Source of the DNA: NIOZ-UU13 sp964653075
GTDB taxonomy: Bacteria; Planctomycetota; Phycisphaerae; Sedimentisphaerales; Anaerobacaceae
Direction: 5' to 3'
Length of the DNA: 64,000 nucleotides
Assembly (NCBI GenBank): GCA_964653075.1
Contig: CAZZAX010000002.1
Location: forward strand, 1 to 64,000
Shown here: one piece after another, positions 1 through 8,115 of the stretch
Layout of the letters: each line of letters opens with the position of its first letter
How positions within the stretch are numbered: position 1 is the stretch's first letter
Notes under the pieces: generated by a model
Seen by the model: the letters and a program-made list of their open reading frames with translations, nothing else
Databases searched by the model: none
Told to the model about the DNA's origin: nothing
Made by a program: the position numbers and the translations under genes

Positions 1-186
1 TCAATAGTAAATAATAAATCCGAAGGCGTGCAGGTACGTCTAATTATAGAGGGACCGTTTTTTCTCCTCCCCAGCTTAGTTGTTTTAAAATTTAGTCTTT
101 AGTCTGGAGTCTTGTATCTATTGTGAATCATCTATTGTCAAAAAAGCAGGTAAATAATCAAAAAAGTTGTTTATTCGATGAAAAAA

Positions 187-461
187 TTGCGAAAAGTCTA
201 ACCACTTTTCGTAAAAACAAACCCAATTTATCTGAGGATAAATATGGCGCAAAGCATTTTTCTACAAGGATTTACAAAAGATTTCACCCGCTTGCCGGGC
301 GAAAAAACAAACCCAATCAAACCCAAAACAAAGCCAATTCAAACCCAATCGCCGAAAGGGCAAAAATGAATGTAAATATCTATCAAACAAAGGTATATAA
401 CAATAAAACCGCCTTCAGGCGGAAAAAAACAAACCCAATACAAACCCAATTCGAACCCAAT
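187..461. repeat. Intergenic hairpin plus CAAACCCAAT decamer array
   Basis: Three hairpins are each followed by an A-rich run and then one or more CAAACCCAAT decamers. Hairpin A pairs 190-197 with 204-211 (arm CGAAAAGT, extendable to 187-214) and precedes one decamer at 218. Hairpin B pairs 282-290 with 296-304 (one mismatch) and precedes decamers at 308, 318, 329 and 340. Hairpin C pairs 409-414 with 417-422 (arm CCGCCT) and precedes decamers at 430, 441 and 452. Units are spaced 10-11 bases apart; variants are CAAACCCAAA (318), CAAAGCCAAT (329) and CGAACCCAAT (452). Hairpin arms differ in sequence while the tail is conserved, so structure rather than arm sequence seems to be kept. The open frame running through it (123-494) is best read as a by-product of the repeat. 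Function is unknown; it could be a mobile palindromic element, an mRNA-end structure or a protein-binding array. Positions 1-186 hold nothing I can support. Confidence 0.8.
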
Positions 462-480
462 TTTTCTACGAGGGTGTTAT

Positions 481-1788
481 ATGTTAATGAGTAAAAAATC
501 AATATTCGCAATCATAATCACCCTGCTGCTCCATATTCAGGTTTTCGCTGCAGACTGGCCCCAGTGGCGCGGTGTTAATCGCGATGGCATCTGGCGGGAA
601 AAAGGTATTGTTCAGAAATTCGAGCATAAACAACTGCCGATTCGCTGGCGTGCGAAAATAGCAAACGGTTACAGCGGCCCTACCGTTGCTAAAGGGCGGG
701 TTTATATTACCGACCGTTTGACCTCACCAAACGAGATCGAGCGTGTCCACTGTTTTGACGCAATGACCGGGATGGAAATCTGGTCTCATATTTACGAAAG
801 TAATTATATAAAAGTGGGCTATCCGAACGGCCCGCGTGCTTCGGTTACAATCAACGATGGCCGGGCCTATTCACTGGGTTCTATGGGGCATATTTTCAGT
901 TTCGATGCGGCCAAAGGAAACATTCTCTGGAGCAGAGATTTATACAACGAATATAAAATCAGAAAACCTGTCTGGGGCATAGCCGCTTCGCCTTTAGTGG
1001 AAAAAAATCTGGTTATAGTGCAAATTGGGGGGGCAGATAATGCCTGTCTGGTAGCATTCGATAAAGTCAGCGGACAAGAAAAATGGCGGGCACTGAATGA
1101 TAAAGCTTCGTACTCGGCACCAATTATTATAGAACAGGCAGGTAAACGCGTGCTGGTTTGCTGGACCGGTGATAGTGTTGCCGGGTTTGACCCTATGACA
1201 GGAAAGCTATGTTGGCAGCACCCATTTGTTCCGGTCAGGATGGTGCTCAACATTGCCACTCCCGTCTTTGAAAACGGATATCTTTTCGTCAGCGGCTTTT
1301 ATGACGGTTCACTTCTGCTCAAAGTCAATCCCGATGAGCTTTCAGTCGAGCAAGTGTGGCGGCGCAGAGGGCAAAGCGAAAAAATTACCGACAGCCTTCA
1401 TTGCTGCATATCGACCGCCGTTCTTCAGGGTGATTATATTTACGGCGTGGACAGCTACGGCCAGATCCGCTGTCTGGATATGAAGACCGGCGACCGCATC
1501 TGGGAAAGTCTTGATGCCACACCCAATGAGAGATGGTCGAATATCCACATGGTACGAAACGAGGATAAGATATGGATGTTCAATGAACGTGGGGAATTGA
1601 TTATCAGCAAGCTCTCACCTGAAGGATTCCACCAAATCAGCAGAGCCAAATTAATCCAGCCCACAACAGGGCAACTGAGCCGGCGGGGACAGGGGGTCTG
1701 CTGGTCACATCCGGCCTTTGCAAACAAGCACATCTATATCAGAAATGACCAGGAGCTTGTATGTGCGGACCTTTCCCTGAAAAAATAA
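481..1788 (+). CDS. Secreted PQQ-binding-like beta-propeller protein
   Basis: The 435-residue protein begins with a signal peptide (about residues 1-24), followed by a WPQWRG motif at 26-31 that opens many planctomycete PQQ-like propeller proteins. The body shows repeated blades with G-x-x-x-W/C-type ends (for example TGMEIWSH, KGNILWSR, SGQEKWRA, TGKLCWQH, TGDRIWES), typical of the PQQ/BamB-like WD40 fold. It is probably periplasmic or envelope-associated; no catalytic residues can be assigned, and the family includes both quinoprotein dehydrogenases and structural proteins. GAGGG lies six bases before the ATG at 481; an in-frame ATG at 487 is a possible alternative. It stands alone, directly after the repeat element and before a tRNA on the same strand. 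Confidence 0.9.
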   Translation: MLMSKKSIFAIIITLLLHIQVFAADWPQWRGVNRDGIWREKGIVQKFEHKQLPIRWRAKIANGYSGPTVAKGRVYITDRLTSPNEIERVHCFDAMTGMEIWSHIYESNYIKVGYPNGPRASVTINDGRAYSLGSMGHIFSFDAAKGNILWSRDLYNEYKIRKPVWGIAASPLVEKNLVIVQIGGADNACLVAFDKVSGQEKWRALNDKASYSAPIIIEQAGKRVLVCWTGDSVAGFDPMTGKLCWQHPFVPVRMVLNIATPVFENGYLFVSGFYDGSLLLKVNPDELSVEQVWRRRGQSEKITDSLHCCISTAVLQGDYIYGVDSYGQIRCLDMKTGDRIWESLDATPNERWSNIHMVRNEDKIWMFNERGELIISKLSPEGFHQISRAKLIQPTTGQLSRRGQGVCWSHPAFANKHIYIRNDQELVCADLSLKK

Positions 1789-1826
1789 ATACCGCCTATT
1801 AACATCGTTAAACGGTATAAAAAGTA

Positions 1827-1855
1827 TTGCAGCGATTACAAAAATCTAATATATT
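1827..1855 (+). promoter_or_regulatory. Candidate sigma-70-type promoter of the tRNA gene
   Basis: TTGCAG at 1827-1832 is separated by 17 bases from TATATT at 1850-1855. The predicted start would fall near 1862, about eight bases before the mature tRNA 5' end. Spacing and position fit; the -35 box matches consensus only in its first three bases. Confidence 0.5.
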
Positions 1856-1869
1856 ATACTTAAACTGAC

Positions 1870-1942
1870 GGGCCCGTAGCTCAGCGGTTAGAGCAGTGGA
1901 CTCATAATCCATTGGTCGTAGGTTCGAATCCTACCGGGCCCA
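1870..1942 (+). tRNA. tRNA with CAT anticodon (elongator Met or Ile2)
   Basis: The 73-base cloverleaf folds completely. The acceptor arm pairs GGGCCCG with CGGGCCC, the D stem pairs GCTC with GAGC, and the anticodon stem GTGGA/TCCAT (one G-T pair) encloses the loop CTCATAA with anticodon CAT. The T arm is GTAGG-TTCGAAT-CCTAC. The discriminator base is A and CCA is not encoded (the next bases are CTC), so CCA must be added after transcription. CAT anticodons occur in initiator Met, elongator Met and lysidine-modified Ile2 tRNAs. The paired first acceptor position argues against an initiator; Met and Ile2 cannot be separated by eye. Confidence 0.95.
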
Positions 1943-2106
1943 CTCAAAACCCCATTTTCGTTGTTTCTATAAAGGGTGATTTGTCCGGTACTTTCATTTT
2001 GATTGTGTTTTTCGATGCGTGTTCCGAGCAAACAATTAGGAAAGTTCTTTTTTATTACATCAATATCATAAGTTCCAGTTGCTTTTGCCTGCTGTATTTA
2101 TTGACT

Positions 2107-2137
2107 ACCCGGCAACGTGTAATCCGGCGGGTTTTTT
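2107..2137 (+). terminator. Possible rho-independent terminator after the tRNA
   Basis: ACCCG at 2107-2111 can pair with CGGGT at 2128-2132 and is followed by a run of T (2132-2137). Inner CCGG copies at 2109-2112 and 2124-2127 offer an alternative pairing. The loop is long (16 bases), so the terminator is only moderately convincing. The remainder of 1943-2199 shows no gene. Confidence 0.4.
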
Positions 2138-2199
2138 GTTATCTTGTTTTAGGTCGTAGATTCGCACGTTATTACATTCATTAACGAAAGGAGCATATT

Positions 2200-3795
2200 A
2201 TGAACCACAGAAAAATTTACTGCATGATTATCCTGTTAGTTGTCTTTGTCGGCTTTTCGGTCGCAAATGGGCGGGAGAAGGACGAATGGATATCTCTATT
2301 CGACGGCAAGAGCCTTAACGGGTGGTCCGTCCATAGCGGTTTTGCCAAATATCGTATCGAGGACGAGAAAATTGTCGGCTCCACAGTCAAAGGCAGTCCC
2401 AACTCATTTCTCTGCACTGACCGGGAATATGGTGATTTTATATTAGAGTTCGAAGTCCTGCTAGACCCCCGGCTGAATTCTGGTGTGCAGATACGCAGCA
2501 AGATTGCCAAAGAAGAGATGGTTTTCGTATTCACAGGGCGTGACGGAAAGCCGCGCAGCCGGACAATACCAGCGGATCGCGTCTATGGTTATCAGGTGGA
2601 AATTGCAACCGAAAAAGGAGGCTCTTCCGGGAGCATTTATGATGAGGCCCGCCGTGCTTTTATGCTCGCCAGCACAACATCCGACCCGGCCGCCAGCAAG
2701 TCGTTCAAAGATGGCAAATGGAACAAGTTCCGCATCGAATGCAAAGGCGACAGAATCAGGACGTGGATTAACGATATCCCCTGCGTCGATTTAAAAGACG
2801 GTATGACAAGCCGAGGCGTTATTGGTCTGCAGGTGCACGGTGTAAGAAAGGATGCCCCTATCTACGAGGTACGCTGGCGTAACATCCGCATAAAGGCAGA
2901 AGACCAGGGTGTAGAACCTCCCGTAATCTCCAGCCGGCAGCGTGCGCTAAGCTGTACACCGCTCTGGAGAGGGCCTCGGATGGATGACGGGCGTGCCTAT
3001 GTTTCGGACAGCATTCTGGAGAGAATGAAGAACGTTTCGATTACAATGGCCTGGGGTATTGTCAGAGGGGCCGGCTACCGCAACTGTTATGAGAATTCCG
3101 ACGGCTGGAAAATCATGTATTCCGACAAGGCGATTGTCGGGCGGGTGCTCACCGCCCAGTACATGCCCTCTCATCCGGACTACAATCGGGCTTTCATGCG
3201 CCAGGGGCGTGCGGAAGGCCGACTCGGTAACTCCAATTCATGGCCGATTGATATGCTCAAAAAGGGTGACGTGTATGTTGCAGACTGCTTCGGTAAGGTC
3301 CTCGACGGGACCCTGATAGGTGATAACCTGGCTAACGCTATTTATGCCAATTCCGGCAACGGAGTCATTTTCGATGGAGGTGTCCGTGATTTGGAAGGTA
3401 TTGAAGCAGTCAAAGGATTTAACGCATGGTACAAGGGCGCCGATCCAAGCTATCTTCGCGAGGTGATGTTGACCGAAATCAATGTCCCAATACGGATTGG
3501 CAAAGCCTTGGCGTGTCCCGGTGACGTAGTTTTGGCCAAACGCGAAGGCATCGTATTTATCCCAGCACATCTGGCTGAGAAGGTTGTAACGGAATCAGAA
3601 GGCATGATGCTGCGGGACATGTTCGGACATCAGCGGCTGCGGGAAGGTAAATACACCCCCGGTCAAATTGACAGCAGGTGGACCCCGGAAATTCAAAAAG
3701 ATTTTCGAGGCTGGCTGAAAGAGAACATTAACGAACTGCCTGTGCCGAAGGATGTAATTGAAGGGATACTTAATCCAAAAACACGGAACTGGTAG
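2200..3795 (+). CDS. Secreted DUF1080 (3-keto-disaccharide hydrolase) - RraA-like fusion
   Basis: The 531-residue protein has a signal peptide (about 1-24) and two domains. Residues about 28-233 are a DUF1080/PF06439 concanavalin-like fold, beginning with the characteristic SLFDGKSLNGW and continuing with the NSGVQIRS strand; the family includes 3-keto-glycoside hydrolases. Residues about 265-470 match the RraA-like / HMG-CHA aldolase family, including GDNLANAIYANSGNGVIFDG and the following RD pair, a conserved substrate/metal-site signature. AGGAG sits eight bases before the ATG. It heads a probable operon: the dehydratase gene starts 66 bases downstream, followed by a mannonate dehydratase. 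A secreted protein coupling a keto-glycoside hydrolase-type domain to an aldolase-type domain is unusual. The domain calls are firm; the reaction is inferred. Confidence 0.88.
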   Translation: MNHRKIYCMIILLVVFVGFSVANGREKDEWISLFDGKSLNGWSVHSGFAKYRIEDEKIVGSTVKGSPNSFLCTDREYGDFILEFEVLLDPRLNSGVQIRSKIAKEEMVFVFTGRDGKPRSRTIPADRVYGYQVEIATEKGGSSGSIYDEARRAFMLASTTSDPAASKSFKDGKWNKFRIECKGDRIRTWINDIPCVDLKDGMTSRGVIGLQVHGVRKDAPIYEVRWRNIRIKAEDQGVEPPVISSRQRALSCTPLWRGPRMDDGRAYVSDSILERMKNVSITMAWGIVRGAGYRNCYENSDGWKIMYSDKAIVGRVLTAQYMPSHPDYNRAFMRQGRAEGRLGNSNSWPIDMLKKGDVYVADCFGKVLDGTLIGDNLANAIYANSGNGVIFDGGVRDLEGIEAVKGFNAWYKGADPSYLREVMLTEINVPIRIGKALACPGDVVLAKREGIVFIPAHLAEKVVTESEGMMLRDMFGHQRLREGKYTPGQIDSRWTPEIQKDFRGWLKENINELPVPKDVIEGILNPKTRNW

Positions 3796-3861
3796 TTGAA
3801 AGATTGTTATCTACCTGAATGTCATGAGATTGTGTGGAAATTTACAACAAGGAGAGAAACC

Positions 3862-5232
3862 ATGGCGAAAAAGAGAAAAGACCATCAATCGCAAACAGCT
3901 TTTTCGAGGCGTTCTTTGCTCAAAAGCGCCGGTGCGGGCTTTGCCGGTTTGAGCTTGGCAGGCATAATCAGGGCCCCTATCGAAGAGCAGGTGGCCTGTG
4001 CCACACAAAACGTAAAGCGGAGCTCCAGCCCTTCTCAACTGAGAATTACAGATTTGCGTGTAGCGGTGGTGACAGGAGCACCTTTTCGCTGCCCCTTGAT
4101 TCGTATCGACACCAATCAGGACATCTGCGGTTACGGGGAAGTCCGTGACGGCGCCAGCGAACGCTATGCCCTGATGCTCAAAAGCAGAATTCTGCGTCAG
4201 AACCCGTGCAACGTTGAGCGCATTTTCAAGCGAATTAAACAATTCGGACATCACGGCCGCCAGGGAGGCGGTATATCAGGTGTGGAAATGGCCTTGTGGG
4301 ACCTTGCAGGCAAGGCGTATGGTGTCCCCGTCTATCAGATGCTCGGAGGCCGATACCGTGACCGTGTCCGTTTGTATGCTGACACACCTGAAGGCAGAGT
4401 AAGCGGATTAAAGACAAGGCTCGACCAGGGATTTACCTTCCTTAAGATGGATTGTGGTATCAAGAGCATCATCGGAGTACCCGGAGCACTTAGCTATCCA
4501 ACAAAAGATACAAACTGGTATGGCAAGCATCCCTTTACAAGAATTCAGTTGTCAGATAAAGGCGCTGCTCTGATGGCCGAGCGTTTTGCCAAGGCCCGTG
4601 AAGAGGTTGGATGGAAAGTGCCGTTAGCAGCCGACCACTTCGGCCATATAAGTGTCAATAGCTGTATCAAACTGGGCAAAGCGCTTCAGCCTTATCAATT
4701 AGCCTGGTTGGAAGATATGGTTCCATGGGAATATACGGAGATGCTGAAAGAAATCAAGAATGCTATTGACGTACCGCTGCTGACCGGAGAGGACATTTAC
4801 CTGCTGGACAGCTTCAAGCCGCTAATAGACGGGTGTGCTGTCGATATGATTCATCCCGACTTAGCTACTGCCGGCGGCATCATGGAAACCAAGAAAATCG
4901 GCGACTACGCGGAACAGTACGGTATTGCTATGGCCATGCACTTTGCCGGCACACCGGTGTCCTTTATGGCCAACGTCCACTGCGCAGCGGCCACGGAAAA
5001 CTTTGTCGCCCTGGAGCACCACTCGGTAGATGTTGACTGGTGGGAGGATATGGTGACAGGCATCGAGAAACCGCTGCACGTGGATGGATTTGCCCGCGTA
5101 CCTGAAGGGCCGGGCCTGGGTATAGAGTTGAATATGGATGTTGTGAAGGAGCACCTCGGGCGAAATCAAGAGCTTTTCGGGCCTACCGACGAATGGAACA
5201 GAAGAAGCTCCAACGACCGATTATGGAGTTAG
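3862..5232 (+). CDS. Tat-exported enolase-superfamily (mandelate racemase/MLE-type) sugar-acid dehydratase
   Basis: I place the start at the ATG at 3862, preceded by AAGGAGAG; the open frame upstream to 3796 begins with a TTG lacking a ribosome site. The 456-residue product opens with a lysine-rich stretch and a twin-arginine motif (SRRSLLK) followed by a hydrophobic Gly/Ala segment. The rest is a full-length mandelate racemase/muconate lactonizing enzyme fold, with an N-terminal capping domain and then a barrel. Candidate metal ligands lie in AADHFGH, WLEDMVPWE and LTGEDIY, the base region in FLKMDCGIK, and a late His in MAMHFAGTP. This pattern fits a sugar-acid dehydratase (galactonate/gluconate class), but the substrate cannot be fixed by eye. 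The next gene, a UxuA-like dehydratase, starts 15 bases downstream. Export of such an enzyme is atypical. Confidence 0.88.
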   Translation: MAKKRKDHQSQTAFSRRSLLKSAGAGFAGLSLAGIIRAPIEEQVACATQNVKRSSSPSQLRITDLRVAVVTGAPFRCPLIRIDTNQDICGYGEVRDGASERYALMLKSRILRQNPCNVERIFKRIKQFGHHGRQGGGISGVEMALWDLAGKAYGVPVYQMLGGRYRDRVRLYADTPEGRVSGLKTRLDQGFTFLKMDCGIKSIIGVPGALSYPTKDTNWYGKHPFTRIQLSDKGAALMAERFAKAREEVGWKVPLAADHFGHISVNSCIKLGKALQPYQLAWLEDMVPWEYTEMLKEIKNAIDVPLLTGEDIYLLDSFKPLIDGCAVDMIHPDLATAGGIMETKKIGDYAEQYGIAMAMHFAGTPVSFMANVHCAAATENFVALEHHSVDVDWWEDMVTGIEKPLHVDGFARVPEGPGLGIELNMDVVKEHLGRNQELFGPTDEWNRRSSNDRLWS

Positions 5233-5247
5233 AAAGGGAGTCTAACC

Positions 5248-6399
5248 ATGGAAATAAAGAAGAGAACAACAGAATCTGACAGAAAAACACTGAAAGCCAA
5301 TCGACGTGCTTTTGGTAAGGCCGTTTTGGCAGGCGTTCTGGGTGGGCCAATTGTTTTGCCATCTATTATCCAGAATGCACAAGGCAGCAGTTCCCCCGCA
5401 ATTTCCGAAAAAAGAGGCAAGGGAATGAAGCTGGCCCTGATGCTTGATTCTCGAAACAAAGATAGGTGGACTTTAGCACGTCAAATTGGCGTTAATCATG
5501 CAATCGTACCCGTTAGTCGAGTATTAAGAAGGGTCACGCGGGACCGGTACGTCGAGACGCTTGTGAAAATCAAAGCTGCATATGAGGAGTCGGGACTGAC
5601 TATTGCCGGTGTAGAAAGCCATCCGGTTGCAGCAGAAAAAATCAAGTTAGGACTGCCCGGCCGGGATGAGGAGATTGCGAACTACTGTGCCGTGATTGTG
5701 GCCCTTGGGAAAGTCGGGATACCGATGTGCTGCTATAATTTTATGGCGGGAATCGGGTGGTATCGCACCAAGACTGATATTGCCGAACGAGGCGGCGCCC
5801 TTTCAAGCGAGTTCGATAATCAAATAGCAAAAAAGCAGGGACTCACCAGGTGGGGCCAGATAAGTGAGGAAAAAATCTGGGACAACATTACCTACTTTCT
5901 AAAACGGATTATCCCCGTTGCGGAGAAGGCGGGCGTGAAAATGGCATTGCATCCGGATGATCCTCCTATTTCGCCGCTTCGGGGTATCGGTCGCATTTTG
6001 ACCAGCGCCAGTGCCTTCCGGAGAGTCCTTCAAATAGTTCCAAGCCCGGTCAACGGCATAACCTTCTGCCAGGCCAACTTCAAGCTTATGGGCGAAGATA
6101 TCCAGGCTTTGGTCAGGGAGTTCGGTGGACAAGGTAAGATTTTCTTCGTCCACTTACGCGATGTTAGAGGCACAGGCGAGCGTTTTCACGAGACTTTTCA
6201 CGATAACGGGCCAACCGACATGGCCAAAATGCTCAAGCTTTATCATGAGGTCGGTTTCGATGGCCCAATCCGCCCTGACCATGCACCAACTTTAGCTGAT
6301 GAGAGCAACCAAAGTCCGGGCTATGCAATGCAGGGTAAAATCTTTGCGATTGGTTACATAAAAGGTATCGCGCAGGCGCTGGATATACCTATAATGTGA
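5248..6399 (+). CDS. uxuA: Mannonate dehydratase-like protein with a twin-arginine-type leader
   Basis: UxuA converts D-mannonate to 2-keto-3-deoxygluconate and is normally cytoplasmic. The 383-residue protein retains the family's metal-site residues: His235 (MALHPDDPP), Cys274 (ITFCQ), His302 (FVHLRDV), and Asp344-His345 (RPDHAP), plus the FHDNG block near 317-321. The C-terminus has the usual PGYAMQGKIFAIGYIKGI ending. Residues 1-48 are an extra leader with NRRAFGK followed by a hydrophobic stretch, resembling a Tat signal. AAAGGGAG precedes the ATG. The 15-base gap from the enolase-superfamily gene indicates co-transcription. Length after leader removal is somewhat shorter than typical UxuA. 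Family assignment is strong; export and true substrate are inferred. Confidence 0.88.
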   Translation: MEIKKRTTESDRKTLKANRRAFGKAVLAGVLGGPIVLPSIIQNAQGSSSPAISEKRGKGMKLALMLDSRNKDRWTLARQIGVNHAIVPVSRVLRRVTRDRYVETLVKIKAAYEESGLTIAGVESHPVAAEKIKLGLPGRDEEIANYCAVIVALGKVGIPMCCYNFMAGIGWYRTKTDIAERGGALSSEFDNQIAKKQGLTRWGQISEEKIWDNITYFLKRIIPVAEKAGVKMALHPDDPPISPLRGIGRILTSASAFRRVLQIVPSPVNGITFCQANFKLMGEDIQALVREFGGQGKIFFVHLRDVRGTGERFHETFHDNGPTDMAKMLKLYHEVGFDGPIRPDHAPTLADESNQSPGYAMQGKIFAIGYIKGIAQALDIPIM

Positions 6400-6444
6400 A
6401 ATTGCAAACAGCAGGATGTATTTCAGAAAAGATTTTTATATAGA

Positions 6445-7917
6445 TTACCTGAGGCGATTAAACATATTGATTAGCATATTAACGATTTTTGCTGATGCCT
6501 GTACCTCGACCATGTTCGTTCCCAGCCATGTCTCGTAGCCGCCAAGCTCGTGCTGAGCGACTGTCGGCAGATAACCATAACTGCCATTGGCATGTGAAAT
6601 GGTGAACGTTTGCTCAAATGGACTTTTATCTTTCATTTCCAGGCCGATTTCAACAAATACTTCAAACGGAATGGCACAAATACCAAGATCACCAATACGA
6701 AATGTTTGTAGAACAATAGAAAGCTCTGCAGGGGTATCCTGCATCTGGAGAGTTCGCCTTGCATACACTTTTTCGCGATTGTGATACGGTTTGGCATCGT
6801 CCGGTTTGGCAAGTATCTTTTGAGCGTAAGCTATCTGCTTGTCGGTGGGCTTTCGAACGGCAAGAGCCAGCTCATTTTGCATCGCATCCAATTTGACCCA
6901 ATCCTGAAACTTTAACTTCTTATGTGCCTCGTAAACAGCCTTCGCCACAAGGCCGGCAACCTGCCGCATCTTTTCATACGGTGCAAATCTTTTCTGCGGT
7001 TTATTGAGCCAATCTATGTTATTAATATCTCCACTTGTACCATTTGTCATAATCCCTACAAAAGGTGGATCAATTCGCTCGGCGCCAAACAGTTGCCGGA
7101 TTCGTTCAGCGAACACCCCGAAGTAGTCGGCTGAAATTGTACCCCGCTGACCCGGACCCACATAGTGAAGCGAATAGTTTGCCAAAAGAGCTACTGGGCG
7201 GCCATCTAACGACTGAACCGACAAAAATGCGATTTGCGGGTCAGTGGGACCTGCTGCTTTTAGAATATTCGGATTACCACGACCTGGATTCATTACGGCT
7301 TTATCTTCCCCGCCGAAAGGATTCGGGACCGGTACGCCAGGCTTCATAAAATAACGCCGGTTGAAGACCTGCGTGGGCTCCTGTGCGCAGCCGAAGCCAA
7401 TTCGGGCCGGTTTAAGATTGTTTACAGCCCTGCGGACACCATCGGAAACACGCGATACAAGAAACTGCTGATAGCTGCTCAACTCCTTATTTTGTCTTAG
7501 GCGATTTGTGCCTCTTGCACTGATCGACGAATGCGTATGAGTAGCAGACATCATCATGTTTTCCGGTGGAATTCCGGTCTTTTGTTGAATAATTCGCTTT
7601 GCTTTATCGTAAACTTCGCGAGATATTCCCAAGTTGTCGCAGACTACAAATACAAGCTGCGTTTTTCCATCATCAAGCACGAGACATTTTGCAAATAATT
7701 CATCGTGCACGTGCGCAGCCGGTGGTGAGCTCCAGCCGCCCACAACAGGTTCATCCAGAGGCGGTGTAATATTACTAACCGCGGCCCCGGCTTTAAAGAT
7801 GCGTTTAGAATTGGATTTGCTTTCTGATGGGCTATTAGCTTTGACAAGCTGAGGCAGTGCATTGATTATGATTAGAGAAAATAGAAAGTATCGGATTAGA
7901 AAATTTGATTTATTCAT
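6445..7917 (-). CDS. Secreted neutral/alkaline ceramidase-like domain protein
   Basis: A signal peptide (about 1-27) is followed by FKAGAAVSNITPP, the opening of the neutral/alkaline non-lysosomal ceramidase N-terminal fold, and by SATHTHSS (His127, His129), the zinc-binding motif. Further conserved features are NYSLHYVG and the GTSGDIN segment. At 490 residues it lacks the C-terminal domain of true ceramidases, as is common in planctomycete paralogues, which may act on other amide or ester substrates. GAGGG precedes the ATG on the minus strand. It converges with the mannonate dehydratase gene (45-base gap) and diverges from the beta-helix gene at 8116. The ceramidase name describes the fold only; substrate is unknown. 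Confidence 0.88.
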   Translation of the reverse strand: MNKSNFLIRYFLFSLIIINALPQLVKANSPSESKSNSKRIFKAGAAVSNITPPLDEPVVGGWSSPPAAHVHDELFAKCLVLDDGKTQLVFVVCDNLGISREVYDKAKRIIQQKTGIPPENMMMSATHTHSSISARGTNRLRQNKELSSYQQFLVSRVSDGVRRAVNNLKPARIGFGCAQEPTQVFNRRYFMKPGVPVPNPFGGEDKAVMNPGRGNPNILKAAGPTDPQIAFLSVQSLDGRPVALLANYSLHYVGPGQRGTISADYFGVFAERIRQLFGAERIDPPFVGIMTNGTSGDINNIDWLNKPQKRFAPYEKMRQVAGLVAKAVYEAHKKLKFQDWVKLDAMQNELALAVRKPTDKQIAYAQKILAKPDDAKPYHNREKVYARRTLQMQDTPAELSIVLQTFRIGDLGICAIPFEVFVEIGLEMKDKSPFEQTFTISHANGSYGYLPTVAQHELGGYETWLGTNMVEVQASAKIVNMLINMFNRLR

Positions 7918-8004
7918 TGTATTTGCAACCCTCGAATTTAATTTATCATGGTCTATTGTAATCTTAAAACAATAAAGTGTCTATAATAGAAAATACCCTG
8001 ACTA

Positions 8005-8033
8005 TTGCAGGATTTGAGCTTTTGAGATATAAT
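8005..8033 (+). promoter_or_regulatory. Candidate promoter of the beta-helix gene
   Basis: TTGCAG at 8005-8010 and a perfect TATAAT at 8028-8033 are 17 bases apart. The predicted start would leave an untranslated leader of roughly 75 bases before the ATG at 8116. The same -35 hexamer (TTGCAG) is used by the tRNA promoter candidate. The region 7918-8115 is the divergent spacer between the ceramidase-like and beta-helix genes. Confidence 0.45.
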
Positions 8034-8115
8034 TCCTGCTATTAACATCCTTGCCGGCTTTTTTATTTGCGCCAGGGATTCAAGAATTCAATTCACTAAT
8101 AATAGGAGATGGTTT

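Noticed and set aside
123..494. Open reading frame of 123 codons rich in Lys, Asn, Pro, Gln
   Set aside because: It runs through the hairpin/CAAACCCAAT array; its composition follows the repeat, no ribosome site precedes it, and it overlaps the start of the PQQ-propeller gene.
1912..2184. Open frame of 90 codons beginning inside the tRNA gene
   Set aside because: It starts within the tRNA T arm, crosses the terminator-like hairpin and has no family resemblance.
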